A stretch of DNA of 64,000 nt from Leptospira sp. B5-022 (GTDB lineage: Bacteria > Spirochaetota > Leptospiria > Leptospirales > Leptospiraceae). Both the position numbers and the translations under genes were made by a program. The notes under the pieces are model-generated. The model had not been told where the DNA came from and did no database searches. It saw nothing but the letters and a program-made list of their open reading frames with translations. How positions within the stretch are numbered: position 1 is the first letter of the stretch; each line of letters begins with the position of its first letter. The stretch is from the NCBI RefSeq assembly GCF_000347035.1, contig NZ_ANIJ01000006.1:496001-560000 (forward strand), in the 5' to 3' direction. Shown here piece after piece: positions 29,473-40,400 of this stretch.

Positions 29473-30699
29473 ATGGCTCTTTATACTTATACCGCATTTA
29501 ACAAAAAGGGAAAGGAAGAGAAGGGGATTATCGACGCCCCAAGTATCCTTTCGGCGAGAGCTAAACTCAAAAGTAAAGGTTTCTATGTTCGTCAAATTTC
29601 CGAGGACGCGGAAAGAAAGGATAGAGAACTTTTTCCATTCTTAGCTAGACTTCTTTATAGAGTCCCGAAAAAGATCATAGGTCTTTTTTCAAGACAGCTC
29701 GGAACTCTATTGGGTGCGGGGATTCCTCTAGATAAATCTCTCTCTAGTATCATTGAACAAACTGATCACGAAGTTTTTAGAAAAGTAGTGATCGCAATGC
29801 AGGCGGATATCACAGAAGGAAGTTCCTTATCTGATTCGATGAGAAAACATCCGGACGTATTCCCAAATCAGTATCCTTCTCTTGTTTCCGTGGGAGAAAG
29901 AACAGGTGATTACGAAACTGCACTCATTCGTCTCGCAGAGATGGAAGACAAAAATCTTCAGTTAAAAGCCAAGGTCACCACTGCGCTCGTTTATCCCGGA
30001 ATTATTTTCTGCCTTTTACAGATCGTGATCATCTTCCTACTCACCACAGTTGTCCCTCAAATCGAACATCTATTCGTGGAGTTTAACGCAACTCTTCCTA
30101 TGATCACTCAGATCGTGATCGGAAGTTCAAAGATCCTAACCGGATATTGGTTTCTTATCTTTCCTGCAATCGGTGCTGCAGTAATCGGATTTTTCTTTTA
30201 TAAATCCACTCCGGAAGGTAAGGAAAAATGGGAGAAATTCGTTCTTAGAATACCCATTATCCGAACCCTGAATAAAAAAGTCCTTATATCCAATTTCGCC
30301 AGGAATCTTGGGATCCTTCTCACAAACAGGGTTCCCTTGATCATTTCTCTCCAAATTGTGGAACAAATCGTAAATCATTCCGTTTTCGGACAAGAAATAC
30401 GGAATGCATGCGAAAGAATCCGAGAAGGAGAGAAACTTTCCGCAGCATTCACAGGGTCAGAGATATTACCACAACTAGTCTTAGGTATGATGTCCGCCGG
30501 AGAAGTTTCGGATAGAGTCCCCGAGATGTTGAATAAGCTCGCGGAAATTTATGACCAGGAAGTGGATTCCGCTTTAAAAAATGCAACCCAGGCAATCGAA
30601 CCTTTGATGCTTGTTTTTATGGGATTTGCGATCGGTATCATTATGGCGGCGATCATCGTTCCGATGTTCAGCTTGACCCAGAACTTACAAGGTATATAA
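29473..30699 (+). CDS. gspF: Type II secretion inner-membrane protein GspF
   Basis: GspF is the polytopic platform protein. The 408-residue sequence starts with YTAFNKKGKEEKGIIDA, typical of the family. It has two related cytosolic helical domains (FSRQLGTLLGAGIPLDKSL and FARNLGILLTNRVPLIISL), each followed by transmembrane helices (about residues 173-195, 225-245 and 375-400). The motif GMMSAGEVSDRVPEML corresponds to the conserved 'GE.tG.l..ml' signature. Confidence 0.95.
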   Translation: MALYTYTAFNKKGKEEKGIIDAPSILSARAKLKSKGFYVRQISEDAERKDRELFPFLARLLYRVPKKIIGLFSRQLGTLLGAGIPLDKSLSSIIEQTDHEVFRKVVIAMQADITEGSSLSDSMRKHPDVFPNQYPSLVSVGERTGDYETALIRLAEMEDKNLQLKAKVTTALVYPGIIFCLLQIVIIFLLTTVVPQIEHLFVEFNATLPMITQIVIGSSKILTGYWFLIFPAIGAAVIGFFFYKSTPEGKEKWEKFVLRIPIIRTLNKKVLISNFARNLGILLTNRVPLIISLQIVEQIVNHSVFGQEIRNACERIREGEKLSAAFTGSEILPQLVLGMMSAGEVSDRVPEMLNKLAEIYDQEVDSALKNATQAIEPLMLVFMGFAIGIIMAAIIVPMFSLTQNLQGI

Positions 30700-30722
30700 C
30701 AATAGAAATAGGAGAACCGACT

Positions 30723-31205
30723 TTGAAAACGGGAAACAAACGGAGAAAAGGATTCACTCTTATCGAATTGGCGATCGTAGTCGCCATCTTAGGTGCTTTG
30801 ATGACTATCATTCTTGTCAGTGTGGATTTCGGTGGAGTGAGTATCGAAACCGCAAAGATGAAGATCAAAAAAGACAAACAGGAACTTAGACTACATCTAG
30901 AAAGATACGCTTCCAAATTCGGAAGTTATCCAACCGAAGAGCAAGGACTAGACGCGTTAGTGGAAAGACCGACTACCGGAGAAATTCCTGAGACCTGGAT
31001 CCCGATGGTAAGCAGCAAGGATTCCATCAACGATCCATGGAAAAACCCATACAAACTCCGATACGATGGAGCGGGCGAAATCCAGATCATTACGTTTGGT
31101 CAGGATAAAGTAGAAGGTGGAGAAGGTTTAAATTCAGACTTCGATATCACTAAAGAAGAGCAATATCCTCCTCAATTCACTTCCTCATCCGGTTCTAAAA
31201 AATAA
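30723..31205 (+). CDS. gspG: Major pseudopilin GspG
   Basis: GspG is the main pseudopilus subunit. The 160-residue prepilin has a short basic leader and the cleavage/methylation site KG|FTLIELAIVVAIL with Glu5, followed by the hydrophobic helix. The C-terminal part has the GspG signature YPTEEQGLDALVERP and NDPWKNPYKLRYDG, with acidic residues that bind calcium in homologues. The start is TTG 30723, preceded by GGAG at 30711-30714. The prepilin peptidase is not encoded in this window. Confidence 0.96.
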   Translation: MKTGNKRRKGFTLIELAIVVAILGALMTIILVSVDFGGVSIETAKMKIKKDKQELRLHLERYASKFGSYPTEEQGLDALVERPTTGEIPETWIPMVSSKDSINDPWKNPYKLRYDGAGEIQIITFGQDKVEGGEGLNSDFDITKEEQYPPQFTSSSGSKK

Positions 31206-31211
31206 ACTAAG

Positions 31212-31781
31212 ATGGGCCCAAGAGCGAAAGGCCGGATCCGTTCCGGCTTCACATTGATCGAATTGGGAGTCGCAGTATTCCTGATCGGTGTAATGTTCGC
31301 TCTTGTGCTTCCTTCCTTAGTCAATTTACTCACGCCAGGTGCCCAAGAAGAAGCGATGTTACTACATGACGTTGTGAACTTCTGCTTTCGTAGGGCAAAA
31401 ATCAACCAACGGACAGTCTACCTAGAGCTTAACGTGGATACGGAAACGTATACCATCATCGATATAGAAAGGGACGAGACCGGCTTGAAAGAAGTCCCGG
31501 TATTCCAGGACAGGGAACTTCCAAGTTCTTCCGCGATCGTGGACGTAATGGATGGACGAGGTTACAGATACAATACCGGAAAGATCCGCATTCCGTTCTC
31601 TCCTATGGCGGTGGCGGAAGATTTTTATATCCATTTAGGTCCCGATCCGGAGATCACAAGGACACTGATCGTCAAACGTTACGGCGGGAAATCGGAAATA
31701 GAGGACGGGGAAGTCGTAATCTCCAAGGAACAATTGGAAGAATACAAACGTAGTGAACAATATGGCACGAGTAAGTTTTAA
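31212..31781 (+). CDS. gspH: Minor pseudopilin, GspH-like
   Basis: The 189-residue prepilin has the site SG|FTLIELGVAVFLIG after a basic leader. Its globular part (HDVVNFCFRRAKINQRTVYLELNV) matches the GspH/FimT type of minor pseudopilin. It follows gspG after six bases and its end overlaps the next gene. Assignment as GspH is from order and the FimT-like region; it could also be called a general T2SS minor pseudopilin. Confidence 0.8.
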   Translation: MGPRAKGRIRSGFTLIELGVAVFLIGVMFALVLPSLVNLLTPGAQEEAMLLHDVVNFCFRRAKINQRTVYLELNVDTETYTIIDIERDETGLKEVPVFQDRELPSSSAIVDVMDGRGYRYNTGKIRIPFSPMAVAEDFYIHLGPDPEITRTLIVKRYGGKSEIEDGEVVISKEQLEEYKRSEQYGTSKF

Positions 31782-32310
31782 AAAAAGGAATCCTCTTAAA
31801 AAGAGACAGGGTTTTACTATTTTAGAAATGACCTTGGCGTTTGCACTCGCCGCAGGTTGGCTTCTCTATGTGCTAATGGTGGTTTCGGAAGGTATACGTC
31901 TTAAAAAAGTAGCGGCGCTCCAAATGGAAGCCACTCATTTAGCGAAAATTAAAATGGCTCAGATTGATTCTGCCACCATTTTGCAAGCCGACACTAGTTC
32001 AGGAGAGATTCCCGGATACCAAGACTGGAAATTTACTACGATCATTAAAGAAGAGAATCTAGATCTTCTGAAAATGGCAGGAAAGGAAAGCGGGAAAAAA
32101 CCGGAGGATCTATTAGGTGGTGCAAACTCCAGTATGAATCAGCTCATCGCGAAACGTACGGGTAATAACCAGGGATCCGCAACGGGTGGACTCATCGCTG
32201 TCTTCCATATATATGTAACGATAGAATACCCCACAGGCGGAAGAGACAACCAGGGAATACCGGTTAAGGAACAGTACACCATCGAGACCTATAAGGCGAG
32301 GATGAACTGA
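31762..32310 (+). CDS. gspI: Minor pseudopilin, GspI-like
   Basis: From ATG 31762 this is a prepilin of about 182 residues with the site QG|FTILEMTLAFALAAGW. The Phe-Thr-Ile-Leu-Glu form is frequent in GspI. An in-frame GTG at 31753 is an alternative start. The globular part is poorly conserved, so the name rests on its position between GspH-like and GspJ-like genes. It overlaps gspH and lies one base from gspJ. Confidence 0.75.
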   Translation: MARVSFKKRNPLKKRQGFTILEMTLAFALAAGWLLYVLMVVSEGIRLKKVAALQMEATHLAKIKMAQIDSATILQADTSSGEIPGYQDWKFTTIIKEENLDLLKMAGKESGKKPEDLLGGANSSMNQLIAKRTGNNQGSATGGLIAVFHIYVTIEYPTGGRDNQGIPVKEQYTIETYKARMN

Positions 32311-32311
32311 T

Positions 32312-33007
32312 TTGGAACATTCTTCTTACCATTCTACTTTTCTTAAGTTTTTTCGAAAAAGAAAAAGGTCCGGATTTACATTAATCGAACTAACCATCGT
32401 AGCCGCCTTATTGGGTGTTTTACTCGGAATGGTATTCGGGACTTACGCAACCATTTTAAAAGTCACTCGTCCTACGTCAGGCTCGGAAGGTGTGGATCGA
32501 GAAAAAGCGATCTCGGTCATAGAGAATATTAGAAGCACTTTGACTATGGCATTCTATTTCCAAACGGAAAAAAATCTGGTATTTGTAAGTAGAAGAGGAC
32601 GCAAATCGGAAGATGGACCAAGACATCCCGGAGAAAGTACTAAAGATCATTTTATCGTATTCGCTGCGGTCCATCCAAACTCGGAAGAAGTCGCTCTTCC
32701 GGAAGTAAGAGAAGTGGAATATTATCTAAAACAAAAGGACGGCACAGATTATTATAAATTAATGAGAAGAGAAGATGAGATCGTGGATCGTTATCCTTTC
32801 GTAGGCGGACAAGAATACGAATTATTGGATAACGTAAAATCTCTCTCTTTTAAATTTTCCAAAACGGGAAAAGAATGGGAAGAAGAGTGGGATTCTTTCC
32901 AAAGAAAAAGTATCCCTCGTCTTATACGAATTGAGATCATCGCGAATATGGGAAATAAGGAAAGACGTTTTGAAACTCTTGCCTTTCCGGGAATGCTTCT
33001 GAAATGA
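32312..33007 (+). CDS. gspJ: Minor pseudopilin, GspJ-like
   Basis: The 231-residue prepilin has a basic leader and the site SG|FTLIELTIVAALLG. The globular part includes the GspJ-like VREVEYYLKQKDGTDYYKLMRRED and a C-terminal strand RIEIIANMGNKERRFETLAF. In homologues GspI, GspJ and GspK form the tip complex of the pseudopilus. The start is TTG 32312 and the stop overlaps gspK by four bases. Confidence 0.82.
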   Translation: MEHSSYHSTFLKFFRKRKRSGFTLIELTIVAALLGVLLGMVFGTYATILKVTRPTSGSEGVDREKAISVIENIRSTLTMAFYFQTEKNLVFVSRRGRKSEDGPRHPGESTKDHFIVFAAVHPNSEEVALPEVREVEYYLKQKDGTDYYKLMRREDEIVDRYPFVGGQEYELLDNVKSLSFKFSKTGKEWEEEWDSFQRKSIPRLIRIEIIANMGNKERRFETLAFPGMLLK

Positions 33008-34134
33008 ATTCAGGACTTGGGTTAAAGGGCAGAAGATTCTCCAGAAGAAGGGGAGCAATAGTCATGCTCCTAGTCGGAGGTATAGGTGTAGCCGCCTTAA
33101 CTACCACCTTGGACTTTGCGGAAAGATCCATGGCAGAATATAAAATTTCCCAAGGAGAAATGTCGGGCTTCAAGGCTTCTCTTTTAGCTAAAGCCGGGTT
33201 CCAAGGAGCTTTGGCAGCACTTAGAAAAATCCCGGAAGAACAATTATACCAATCCGGGATCGGCCTAAATCCACCTCCGGTTCCCATGGGAGGTGGATGG
33301 ATCTATTATAAGATCCAAGGAGAAGATGGAAAAATTAACCTGAATTCAATCTTCAATGCGGACACAAAAGAACTAAATTTAAGAAACCAAGAAATGGCTC
33401 AGAGACTTCTGGAACGTTTAGGAATGAAAAGGGATCTTTTCAATCCAGTCGTAGATTGGCTGGATGACGACAGCCAGGGAAATTTTGAAATTTCCTATTA
33501 TGAAAAACTGAACCCGCCGAGAAAAATCAAAAATGGGTACATGTACTCTCTTTCCGAGCTTACTTCAGTAAAAGGATTCAATCCTAAAATTGTATATGGA
33601 TCCCAAAAACCGCCTGACTATGAACAAAAATATTCCAAGGACTTTATGTCCGACGAGGAAAAAAGCCTGATCGGTGAGTCCGATTTCGTTTTGGCAAATA
33701 ATTTAACCGCATTTGTCCCATTCCAGAGGAACTATGATGATAGAATCAACTTGAACGCCGCACCGTACTTCGTTTTAATGTCTCTATCCGATTTTATGAA
33801 CCGCCAATCCGTTCTTCAGATCATGAAAATGAAAATTAAAAAGGGCGGTTACTTAAAGGAAATTAAGGACCTGGAGACTATTCCGGAATTCCAGATACCT
33901 TCCGTAGGCGGACTTTCCCTTTACAAAGAATTAGCTGGAGAAGGAACCGATGTTTCCGGTGGTAGGATCAAAACTAAGGGCGAAATATTCAGGATCAGCG
34001 CGGTCGGGGAAGTAGAAAGAAACTACAATAGTAAAAAAAGTTCCGATGTTATGAAAGGGCCTAAGATCGTTCGTAGGATCACGGGAATTTTCGACCTGAC
34101 CAATAACCTGATGTTATATTATAGAGAAGATTAA
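33004..34134 (+). CDS. gspK: Minor pseudopilin GspK
   Basis: The 376-residue size, far larger than other pseudopilins, and the domain content fit GspK, the tip subunit. After the basic leader the hydrophobic segment is RRGAIVMLLVGGIGVAAL, which lacks the Glu5 of other pseudopilins, as is normal for GspK. The large domain has EDGKINLNSIF, PVVDWLDDDSQ and RINLNAAPYFVLMSL, the SAM-like helical modules of the family. The stop overlaps gspL by one base. Confidence 0.9.
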   Translation: MNSGLGLKGRRFSRRRGAIVMLLVGGIGVAALTTTLDFAERSMAEYKISQGEMSGFKASLLAKAGFQGALAALRKIPEEQLYQSGIGLNPPPVPMGGGWIYYKIQGEDGKINLNSIFNADTKELNLRNQEMAQRLLERLGMKRDLFNPVVDWLDDDSQGNFEISYYEKLNPPRKIKNGYMYSLSELTSVKGFNPKIVYGSQKPPDYEQKYSKDFMSDEEKSLIGESDFVLANNLTAFVPFQRNYDDRINLNAAPYFVLMSLSDFMNRQSVLQIMKMKIKKGGYLKEIKDLETIPEFQIPSVGGLSLYKELAGEGTDVSGGRIKTKGEIFRISAVGEVERNYNSKKSSDVMKGPKIVRRITGIFDLTNNLMLYYRED

Positions 34135-35750
34135 TGTTCTTATACGAAAAGTTTTTAACCGTAGATTACGGTACGAATTCCGTCAAAGGTGTACTATTCC
34201 AGAGAGTGGCAGGGAACTTGACTATGCTGAGAGCCGAGTCCATGCCTATTTCCAAAATGGAAGAAAAGGAATACGAAACCAATGTACTTCGATTTATAAA
34301 CACCTATTTTGCGGAAGAACATGCGATCGTACTTTCTCTTTCTTTAGACAGACTTTTTGTGAGAGAGATCTCCATTCCGTTGACCACCGAAAAAGCGGTC
34401 CGAGAAGTGATCCCTTTCGAGATAGAAAGTAGGGTCCCTTTTCCAATGGAAACCGTAGAAGTATTAGGTTCCGTATGGAGAATCGACCAGGAAAAGTCGG
34501 ATGTAATCACTTATACTTCCCATCATTCAGAATTCGACACATTAGCTTCTCCATTTCTAGATTCCAGTCTTGTATTTCGCGGGATCTTTGTGGATTCGGT
34601 ATGTCTGGGCTCGATCATCTCAAAACATTTACACAAAGAGATCCAATTTACAAATGTCGCTCAGTTGGATATCGGCGGTAAAAAGTCCATCCTGAATGTG
34701 ACCAAGGATGGAAAGATCGCACATACCCGTTTTCTTTCCGTGGGCGGAGACACTCTTACGGAAGAGATCTCCAAAACATTAAAGATCCCTAAAGATAAGG
34801 CGGAAGCATTAAAGACTAGTATCCAATTCGAGCCGTTCCATTCTCCGGAGGACGGTTTGAACTTATTCGCAAAAGAATACAAACTCAAAGTTGCGGATAT
34901 TAAAAAAGCATTCTCTATCTGTCAGGAATTTTTCACTTCTTTAAGCGAAGAAGTTCGCAGAAGTTTTCTCTCATTAGAAGAAACCGAAAGACCGGAAGCT
35001 ATTTATCTTTCCGGAGAGGGAAGTAAGGTCCGAGACCTGGAATCCTTCTTAGGAGAGAATTTAGGGATCCAAGCTAGAAGGTACGATTTTTTAGGTACTG
35101 ATCCGGACAGATTTGCCACTTGTTACGGAATGGCCTACCATCTGATCCAATCCAAAAAATCTAAAATAGATTTTTTGGAAACCCCTTATGTAAAAAGGTT
35201 AAACAAGAACTTATTCGATATCAGCATATTCAAACCTCATATCATCCTCAGTTCGGTTTCTTTAGTATTATTGATCGGAGTATTTTTTTTAGGGATCATA
35301 TCCGATAAGAGAACTCTCGCAGCCGCAAACAAAGTTTTGGCGGAAAAAGTAAAATCCAGCACAGGTTCTAGCGTTCCTTCCAACAGGGACCCTTTAGAGT
35401 TCGCAAAAAGTTTAAGGGACGGGGCGGAAAGAAAAACCGAACTTTATCGAAAGTATCTTTCTAAACCGAGTGTATTAGACGTACTACATGAGATTTCCTT
35501 AAAATTTCCGGACCCTGGAATGCAGCCCTTCCTATTTCAAAGTATCACTTATGACAACGGTTCCGTATCCATCCAAGGTGCGGTAAACGAAATCTCGGAA
35601 ATAGGAAAAGTGCAGGATTCCTTGGCTCGTTCTCCCATGTTTAAAAACGTAAAATTAGACAGTAACCGTCCGAATTTCGGACTTAAAACATTTAAAGTCT
35701 CCTTTGTGATCAAAATGGAGGTGACCTCTAAAATCGAAGAGAGCGATTAA
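34134..35750 (+). CDS. gspL: GspL/PilM-like actin-fold protein
   Basis: The 538-residue protein has a cytosolic actin-like half (DYGTNSVKGVLFQ, LDIGGKKSILNV, IYLSGEGSKVRDLESFL), a transmembrane helix at about residues 372-394 and a periplasmic ferredoxin-like C-terminal part. In type II systems GspL couples the ATPase GspE to the inner-membrane platform. The single fused polypeptide resembles PilM plus PilN. Its order before a GspM-like gene supports the call. Confidence 0.85.
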   Translation: MFLYEKFLTVDYGTNSVKGVLFQRVAGNLTMLRAESMPISKMEEKEYETNVLRFINTYFAEEHAIVLSLSLDRLFVREISIPLTTEKAVREVIPFEIESRVPFPMETVEVLGSVWRIDQEKSDVITYTSHHSEFDTLASPFLDSSLVFRGIFVDSVCLGSIISKHLHKEIQFTNVAQLDIGGKKSILNVTKDGKIAHTRFLSVGGDTLTEEISKTLKIPKDKAEALKTSIQFEPFHSPEDGLNLFAKEYKLKVADIKKAFSICQEFFTSLSEEVRRSFLSLEETERPEAIYLSGEGSKVRDLESFLGENLGIQARRYDFLGTDPDRFATCYGMAYHLIQSKKSKIDFLETPYVKRLNKNLFDISIFKPHIILSSVSLVLLIGVFFLGIISDKRTLAAANKVLAEKVKSSTGSSVPSNRDPLEFAKSLRDGAERKTELYRKYLSKPSVLDVLHEISLKFPDPGMQPFLFQSITYDNGSVSIQGAVNEISEIGKVQDSLARSPMFKNVKLDSNRPNFGLKTFKVSFVIKMEVTSKIEESD

Positions 35751-35762
35751 GAGGGATCGTCT

Positions 35763-36293
35763 ATGTGGCAAAAATTACAACCTAGGGAAAAACTTTTATT
35801 ACTTATAGCCGCCAGTTTGATCCTTTTCTTACTGGTCTTTCTAGTTGTACGTAAAGTCTACAGACTAAGGAAAGATCTTTCTGAGACAGTAAATAATACA
35901 CCAGGTCTGGCCGTACAATTGGATACATATATCTCCGATTATTTATTCTTCCGATCATTGGAGAATGTGAACACTGGGGAGAACGACCAAAGCGCTTTCG
36001 CGGCGAAATTAGAAAGGATCTTTTCCGATAATGGGGTAAAGGACAGAATTTCCACGATGAGGCCTATCCCTGCAAAAGCGATCGATAAAGGAAAATATCA
36101 GGTAATCGTTTTCGAAGTGAATTTAAGAGGTGTCCCTCTGGAAGACGTTATGTCCGTATTGTATGATATTGATAAGGGCAATAAGGTGAACGCAAGGGTG
36201 GAATATTTCCAGACCAATAAACCCTACCAAGATAAAAATACCTACGACGTGAATCTGAAAATCGCGGCCTATAGTGTCGCTCCCGGAAAATAA
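35763..36293 (+). CDS. gspM: GspM-like inner-membrane protein
   Basis: This 176-residue bitopic protein begins MWQKLQPREKLLLLIAASL, the usual GspM/PilO pattern of a short amphipathic start followed by one transmembrane helix (about residues 12-30). A coiled coil and a small ferredoxin-like domain follow (FEVNLRGVPLEDVMSVLYDI). It pairs with GspL in the assembly platform. A PilO-type label would describe the same fold. Confidence 0.82.
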   Translation: MWQKLQPREKLLLLIAASLILFLLVFLVVRKVYRLRKDLSETVNNTPGLAVQLDTYISDYLFFRSLENVNTGENDQSAFAAKLERIFSDNGVKDRISTMRPIPAKAIDKGKYQVIVFEVNLRGVPLEDVMSVLYDIDKGNKVNARVEYFQTNKPYQDKNTYDVNLKIAAYSVAPGK

Positions 36294-36294
36294 G

Positions 36295-37254
36295 ATGGCC
36301 CGCCCAAAAAAAATTGAATTAGAAGAAGAGGAAGAACTTATTTCCAACGAGGAAGAAGAATTTCTCACAATGGAATTGGAGGAATTACCTCCTGAAGGAT
36401 TAGAGGAGGAAGAAACTCCTAGATTTTCCCTCAAACAAAAACTCATCTTGATCGGAAGCGGCACAGTTTCCTTTCTTCTTTTTCTGATCCTATTATTCCC
36501 TTACGAAAATATAGTCCGTCAGTTCATGAACTCCTCTTCCGGACAACCGAGCAGCGTATTTTTTAACGAATTATCCGTCTCCGTTCTACTCGGAAAGGTT
36601 TCCGTAAAATCCATGGAGATCATGGGCCAATCATTCAAGATCAGATCAAAAGACGCTCAGATCAAGGCGGGACTTTTTTCCCTACTGAGAAAAAGGGTTA
36701 ACGGTGATTTCGAAATTGAGGAATTGGAACTAGACTACGACGGTCAAACTCTCGGCAACATAGGAGAGTTGGAAGGCCATTTGCGGTTGGATTCACTGAG
36801 TGTGCCTGCAAGCAGATTTGGCGGAGCATTCTCGCTCAAAATGCCGGAAGGAAAATTCGGATCCTTTCCCAATCTTCCGGAAATTCCTTTTATCGGAAAA
36901 ATTGAGAACTTTTTCGTAAATAAGATACTCATCACTTCCAAAATCGACCAAGGAATGGTGGAATTCGAAGAATTTATCATAGATACTTCTGTCGCGAGAT
37001 TGGATTTACACGGAAATATTCGGCTTTCCGATTCTTTCTCCAATTCCCAATTGAACCTAAGAGCCTGTTTCGAGTTAGAAAGAAATTTTGCCTCAGCGGC
37101 AGAAAACCAGATTATAGTAGGTGCATTGGATCTTCTGGAAAAAAGCGGTAATGGAAAATGTATCCCTGTTACCGGATCTTTCCAAAGACCTGAATTTAAG
37201 ATCCCAGGCCTGAATGCTCCGGCTGGTTTGCCAGGGGCTGGTCCTATTCCGTAA
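36295..37254 (+). CDS. gspN: GspN-like type II secretion protein
   Basis: From ATG 36295, one base after the gspM stop, this encodes about 319 residues. It starts with a very acidic cytosolic segment (about residues 1-45, rich in Glu), then one transmembrane helix (about 50-70), then a beta-rich periplasmic domain of the AsmA/GspN kind (ELELDYDGQTLGNIGELEGHLRL, LDLHGNIRLSD). The C terminus is Pro/Gly-rich (LNAPAGLPGAGPIP). GspN is present in only some type II systems. It is the last gene of the cluster. Confidence 0.75.
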   Translation: MARPKKIELEEEEELISNEEEEFLTMELEELPPEGLEEEETPRFSLKQKLILIGSGTVSFLLFLILLFPYENIVRQFMNSSSGQPSSVFFNELSVSVLLGKVSVKSMEIMGQSFKIRSKDAQIKAGLFSLLRKRVNGDFEIEELELDYDGQTLGNIGELEGHLRLDSLSVPASRFGGAFSLKMPEGKFGSFPNLPEIPFIGKIENFFVNKILITSKIDQGMVEFEEFIIDTSVARLDLHGNIRLSDSFSNSQLNLRACFELERNFASAAENQIIVGALDLLEKSGNGKCIPVTGSFQRPEFKIPGLNAPAGLPGAGPIP

Positions 37255-37330
37255 TAATGCTAGTTTTTTGAACTTCTCCTGAACAGTTTAGAAGAGATAG
37301 AAGAGAATATTCAGTTTTTTTAAAGATATT

Positions 37331-37368
37331 AAAAAACCTCGGGTGAAATTATTCACTCGAGGTTTTTT
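37331..37368. terminator. Bidirectional terminator between gspN and nrdJ
   Basis: AAAAAACCTCGGGTGAA and TTCACTCGAGGTTTTTT form a long stem with a 4-base loop. A-run and T-run flanks allow function on both strands. It separates the convergent gspN (plus) and nrdJ (minus) genes. Confidence 0.9.
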
Positions 37369-37410
37369 AATTTTAGAGCTTAAGCAAAGGCCTTCAGATC
37401 GGCTCTTAGA

Positions 37411-40400
37411 TCAAGAACATCCTGTAGTTGCCCCGCAGGACATACATTTCAAACAGGAACCGTTTCTTACCATTTCGAAAGATCCGCATTCTGTGCAAGA
37501 ATCTCCGGTATAACCTTTGATCCTTGCCATTTTGATCTCTTCCATCAAAGCAATCCCTGAACTTGGTTTTTCCGTCCTCATCATCTGTGAATAGGAAATC
37601 GTTTCCGGCTCGGAAGAAGGAACAGTTTCCACTACTGTGGAAGTTGGCGGCTGCTCCGTCTGCTTAGTCTGAATGGACTCGGAAGATTTCCTGGAACCTA
37701 TCTCGTCTCCTCTTAGGTCTTCCGGAGCAACTTGGCCCAGGTCGTATCTTCCCAAATAAGTGATCGCAAGTTCTCTGAAGATAAAATCGATCACGGAAGT
37801 ACTCATTTTGATATGTTTGTTTCCGGTCACGATACCGTTCGGCTCGAATTTGAAGAATGTGAATGCATCCACAAACTCTTCTAAAGGGACCCCGTGTTGC
37901 AGACCTAAAGATACGGAAATAGCGAATGCATTCATCAAACTTCTGAATGCAGCACCTTCTTTGTGCATATCCACGAAGATCTCTCCGATCTGTCCGTCTT
38001 CGTATTCGCCGGTTCTCAAATAAACTTTGTGACCGCCCACAACCGCTTTTTGTGTATAACCCGCACGTCTATTCGGAAGTTTACGTCTATGAGAGATATA
38101 CTTATAAACGATCTTTTCCGCAAATTGAGAAGGATCTTTAGCAACCGCAGCCTCTGCGATCTCTTCTTGTTCTTCTAACTCGATCCCGTTTAGAAGTTCC
38201 AATACAGAGTTCAAAGGCTGAGAAAGTTTAGATCCGTCACGATAAAGAGCATTCGCTTTTACCATCATCTTCCAAGAGATATAGTATGCGTTTTTGATAT
38301 CTTCGATCGTTGCATCTTCCGGAAGGTTGATGGTTTTCGAGATCGCACCGCTGATAAACGGCTGAGCGGCAGCCATTGTGCGGATATGAGACTCGTAAGA
38401 AAGATAACGTTTCCCGTATTTTCCACATTTGTTCGCGCAATCGAATACCGGATAATCTTTCTCTTTTAAATAAGGAGCGTTCTCAATAGTCATTGTCCCG
38501 CAAACATAATCGTTCGCTTTATTGATATCGTCCTTAGAGAAACCTAAATACTCGAGCAGATTGAATGTGAAAGAATCGTATGTTTCTTTTGCGATACCAA
38601 GATTCTTTTGTAAAAAATTCTCGCCCAAGTTGAACTTGTTGAATGCAAAATTGATATCGAAAGCATAAGGAAGAGAAGATTCTACTTTTTCCAAGATCTC
38701 GTTCGTGAAACCTTTCTCTTTTAGGCTTTGGGTATTGATCACAGGAGCTCCGTTTAAGGTAGCATGCCCTTTGCAATAGTTCACGATGGACTCGATTTCG
38801 GAAGGGGAGTATCCCAATTTACGAAGAGCCAGAGGAACGGATTGGTTGATAATTTTGAAATAACCGCCACCCGCTAATTTTTTGAATTTTACCAGAGCGA
38901 AATCAGGCTCGATCCCTGTAGTATCGCAGTCCATTACAAGACCGATCGTTCCGGTTGGAGCGATCACGGTTACCTGTGCATTTCTGTATCCATGAGCTTC
39001 TCCCAAAGAAACCGCATTATCGGAATCTTCTTGAGCCGCTTTCAAAAGGTAAGAAGGGCAGTAGGCAGGATCAATTCCCACAGGAGTGATTGTCAGTCCT
39101 TCGTAGTCTTCGGAAGGAACATTATAAGCCGCTCTTTTATGGTTTCTCAGAACTCTAAGCATGTGCTTTTTGTTCTTTTCATAACCAGGGAATGGTCCTA
39201 GTTCCTTTGCCATTTCCGCAGAAGTAGCATAAGCGGTCATATGCATGATAGAAGTAATGGCGCCGGTAATTGCCATAGCCTCCTTGGAATCATAAGGAAT
39301 TCCCATGATCATCAATGCGGAACCAAGGTTTGCGTAACCAAGTCCGAGAGTTCTGAACTTATAGGAAAGTTCTGCGATCTCTCTGGAAGGGAACTGAGCC
39401 ATGGTCACGGAAATCTCGAGGATGATTGTCCAAAGACGGCAAAGATAACGGAAACTTTCTACGTCGAAAACAAGAGTTTCCGGATCGATAAATTTCTGTA
39501 AGTTCGCAGAAGCCAGGTTACATGCAGTATTGTCCAAGAACATGTATTCTGAACATGGGTTGGAAGCGTTGATATTCCCGTCTTCCGGACAAGTATGCCA
39601 TTCGTTAATGGTAGTATGGTATTGAGTTCCTGGGTCGGCAGAAGACCAAGCTGCAAAAGAAATTCTATCCCAAAGGTCTCTTGCTCGGATCGTTTTTGCA
39701 GGTTTAGCGGCTCTTTTTTCTTTGAGTGCTTTTTCTTTTTCCGTTCTATTATATAAATGCCAAGGAAGGTCTTGCTCTACGGCATTCATGAATTCGTTCG
39801 GAAGACGAACAGAGTTATTGCTGTTCTGTCCGGAAACGGTATTGTACGCTTCGGATTGCCAGTCGGTGGTCAACTCTTCGAAAAGGATCTCTTTGTATCC
39901 TTGTCTTGCAAGATCGATCACTCTTTTGATATAATTATCCGGAATTAAAACTCTCTTAGCTTCTACAATGGCTTTCTTAAGAGCGGAGTTCTTTTTAGGT
40001 TCGAAACGATCCTCTCCCTCCATCTCGTAACAAGCTTTCATGATCGCATTTAGATGTCTGTTGTTCAGAATGGATCCGGTTACAAGAGAAGCTACTTTCT
40101 TCTCTTCTTCCACTTTCCAGTCTACGAAACGATCGATATCCGGATGATCTACATCCAAACATACCATCTTAGCAGCACGACGAGTGGTTCCTCCGGACTT
40201 GATCGCACCGGCAGCACGGTCTCCGATTTTTAAGAAACTCATCAAACCGGAACTTTTTCCCCCGCCGGAAAGGGATTCATTTTCCGCTCTCAAGTTGGAG
40301 AAGTTGGTTCCTGTTCCGGAACCATATTTGAATAAGCGAGCCTCACGGACCCAAAGATCCATGATCCCGCCTTCATTGACTAGATCGTCGTCTACACTTT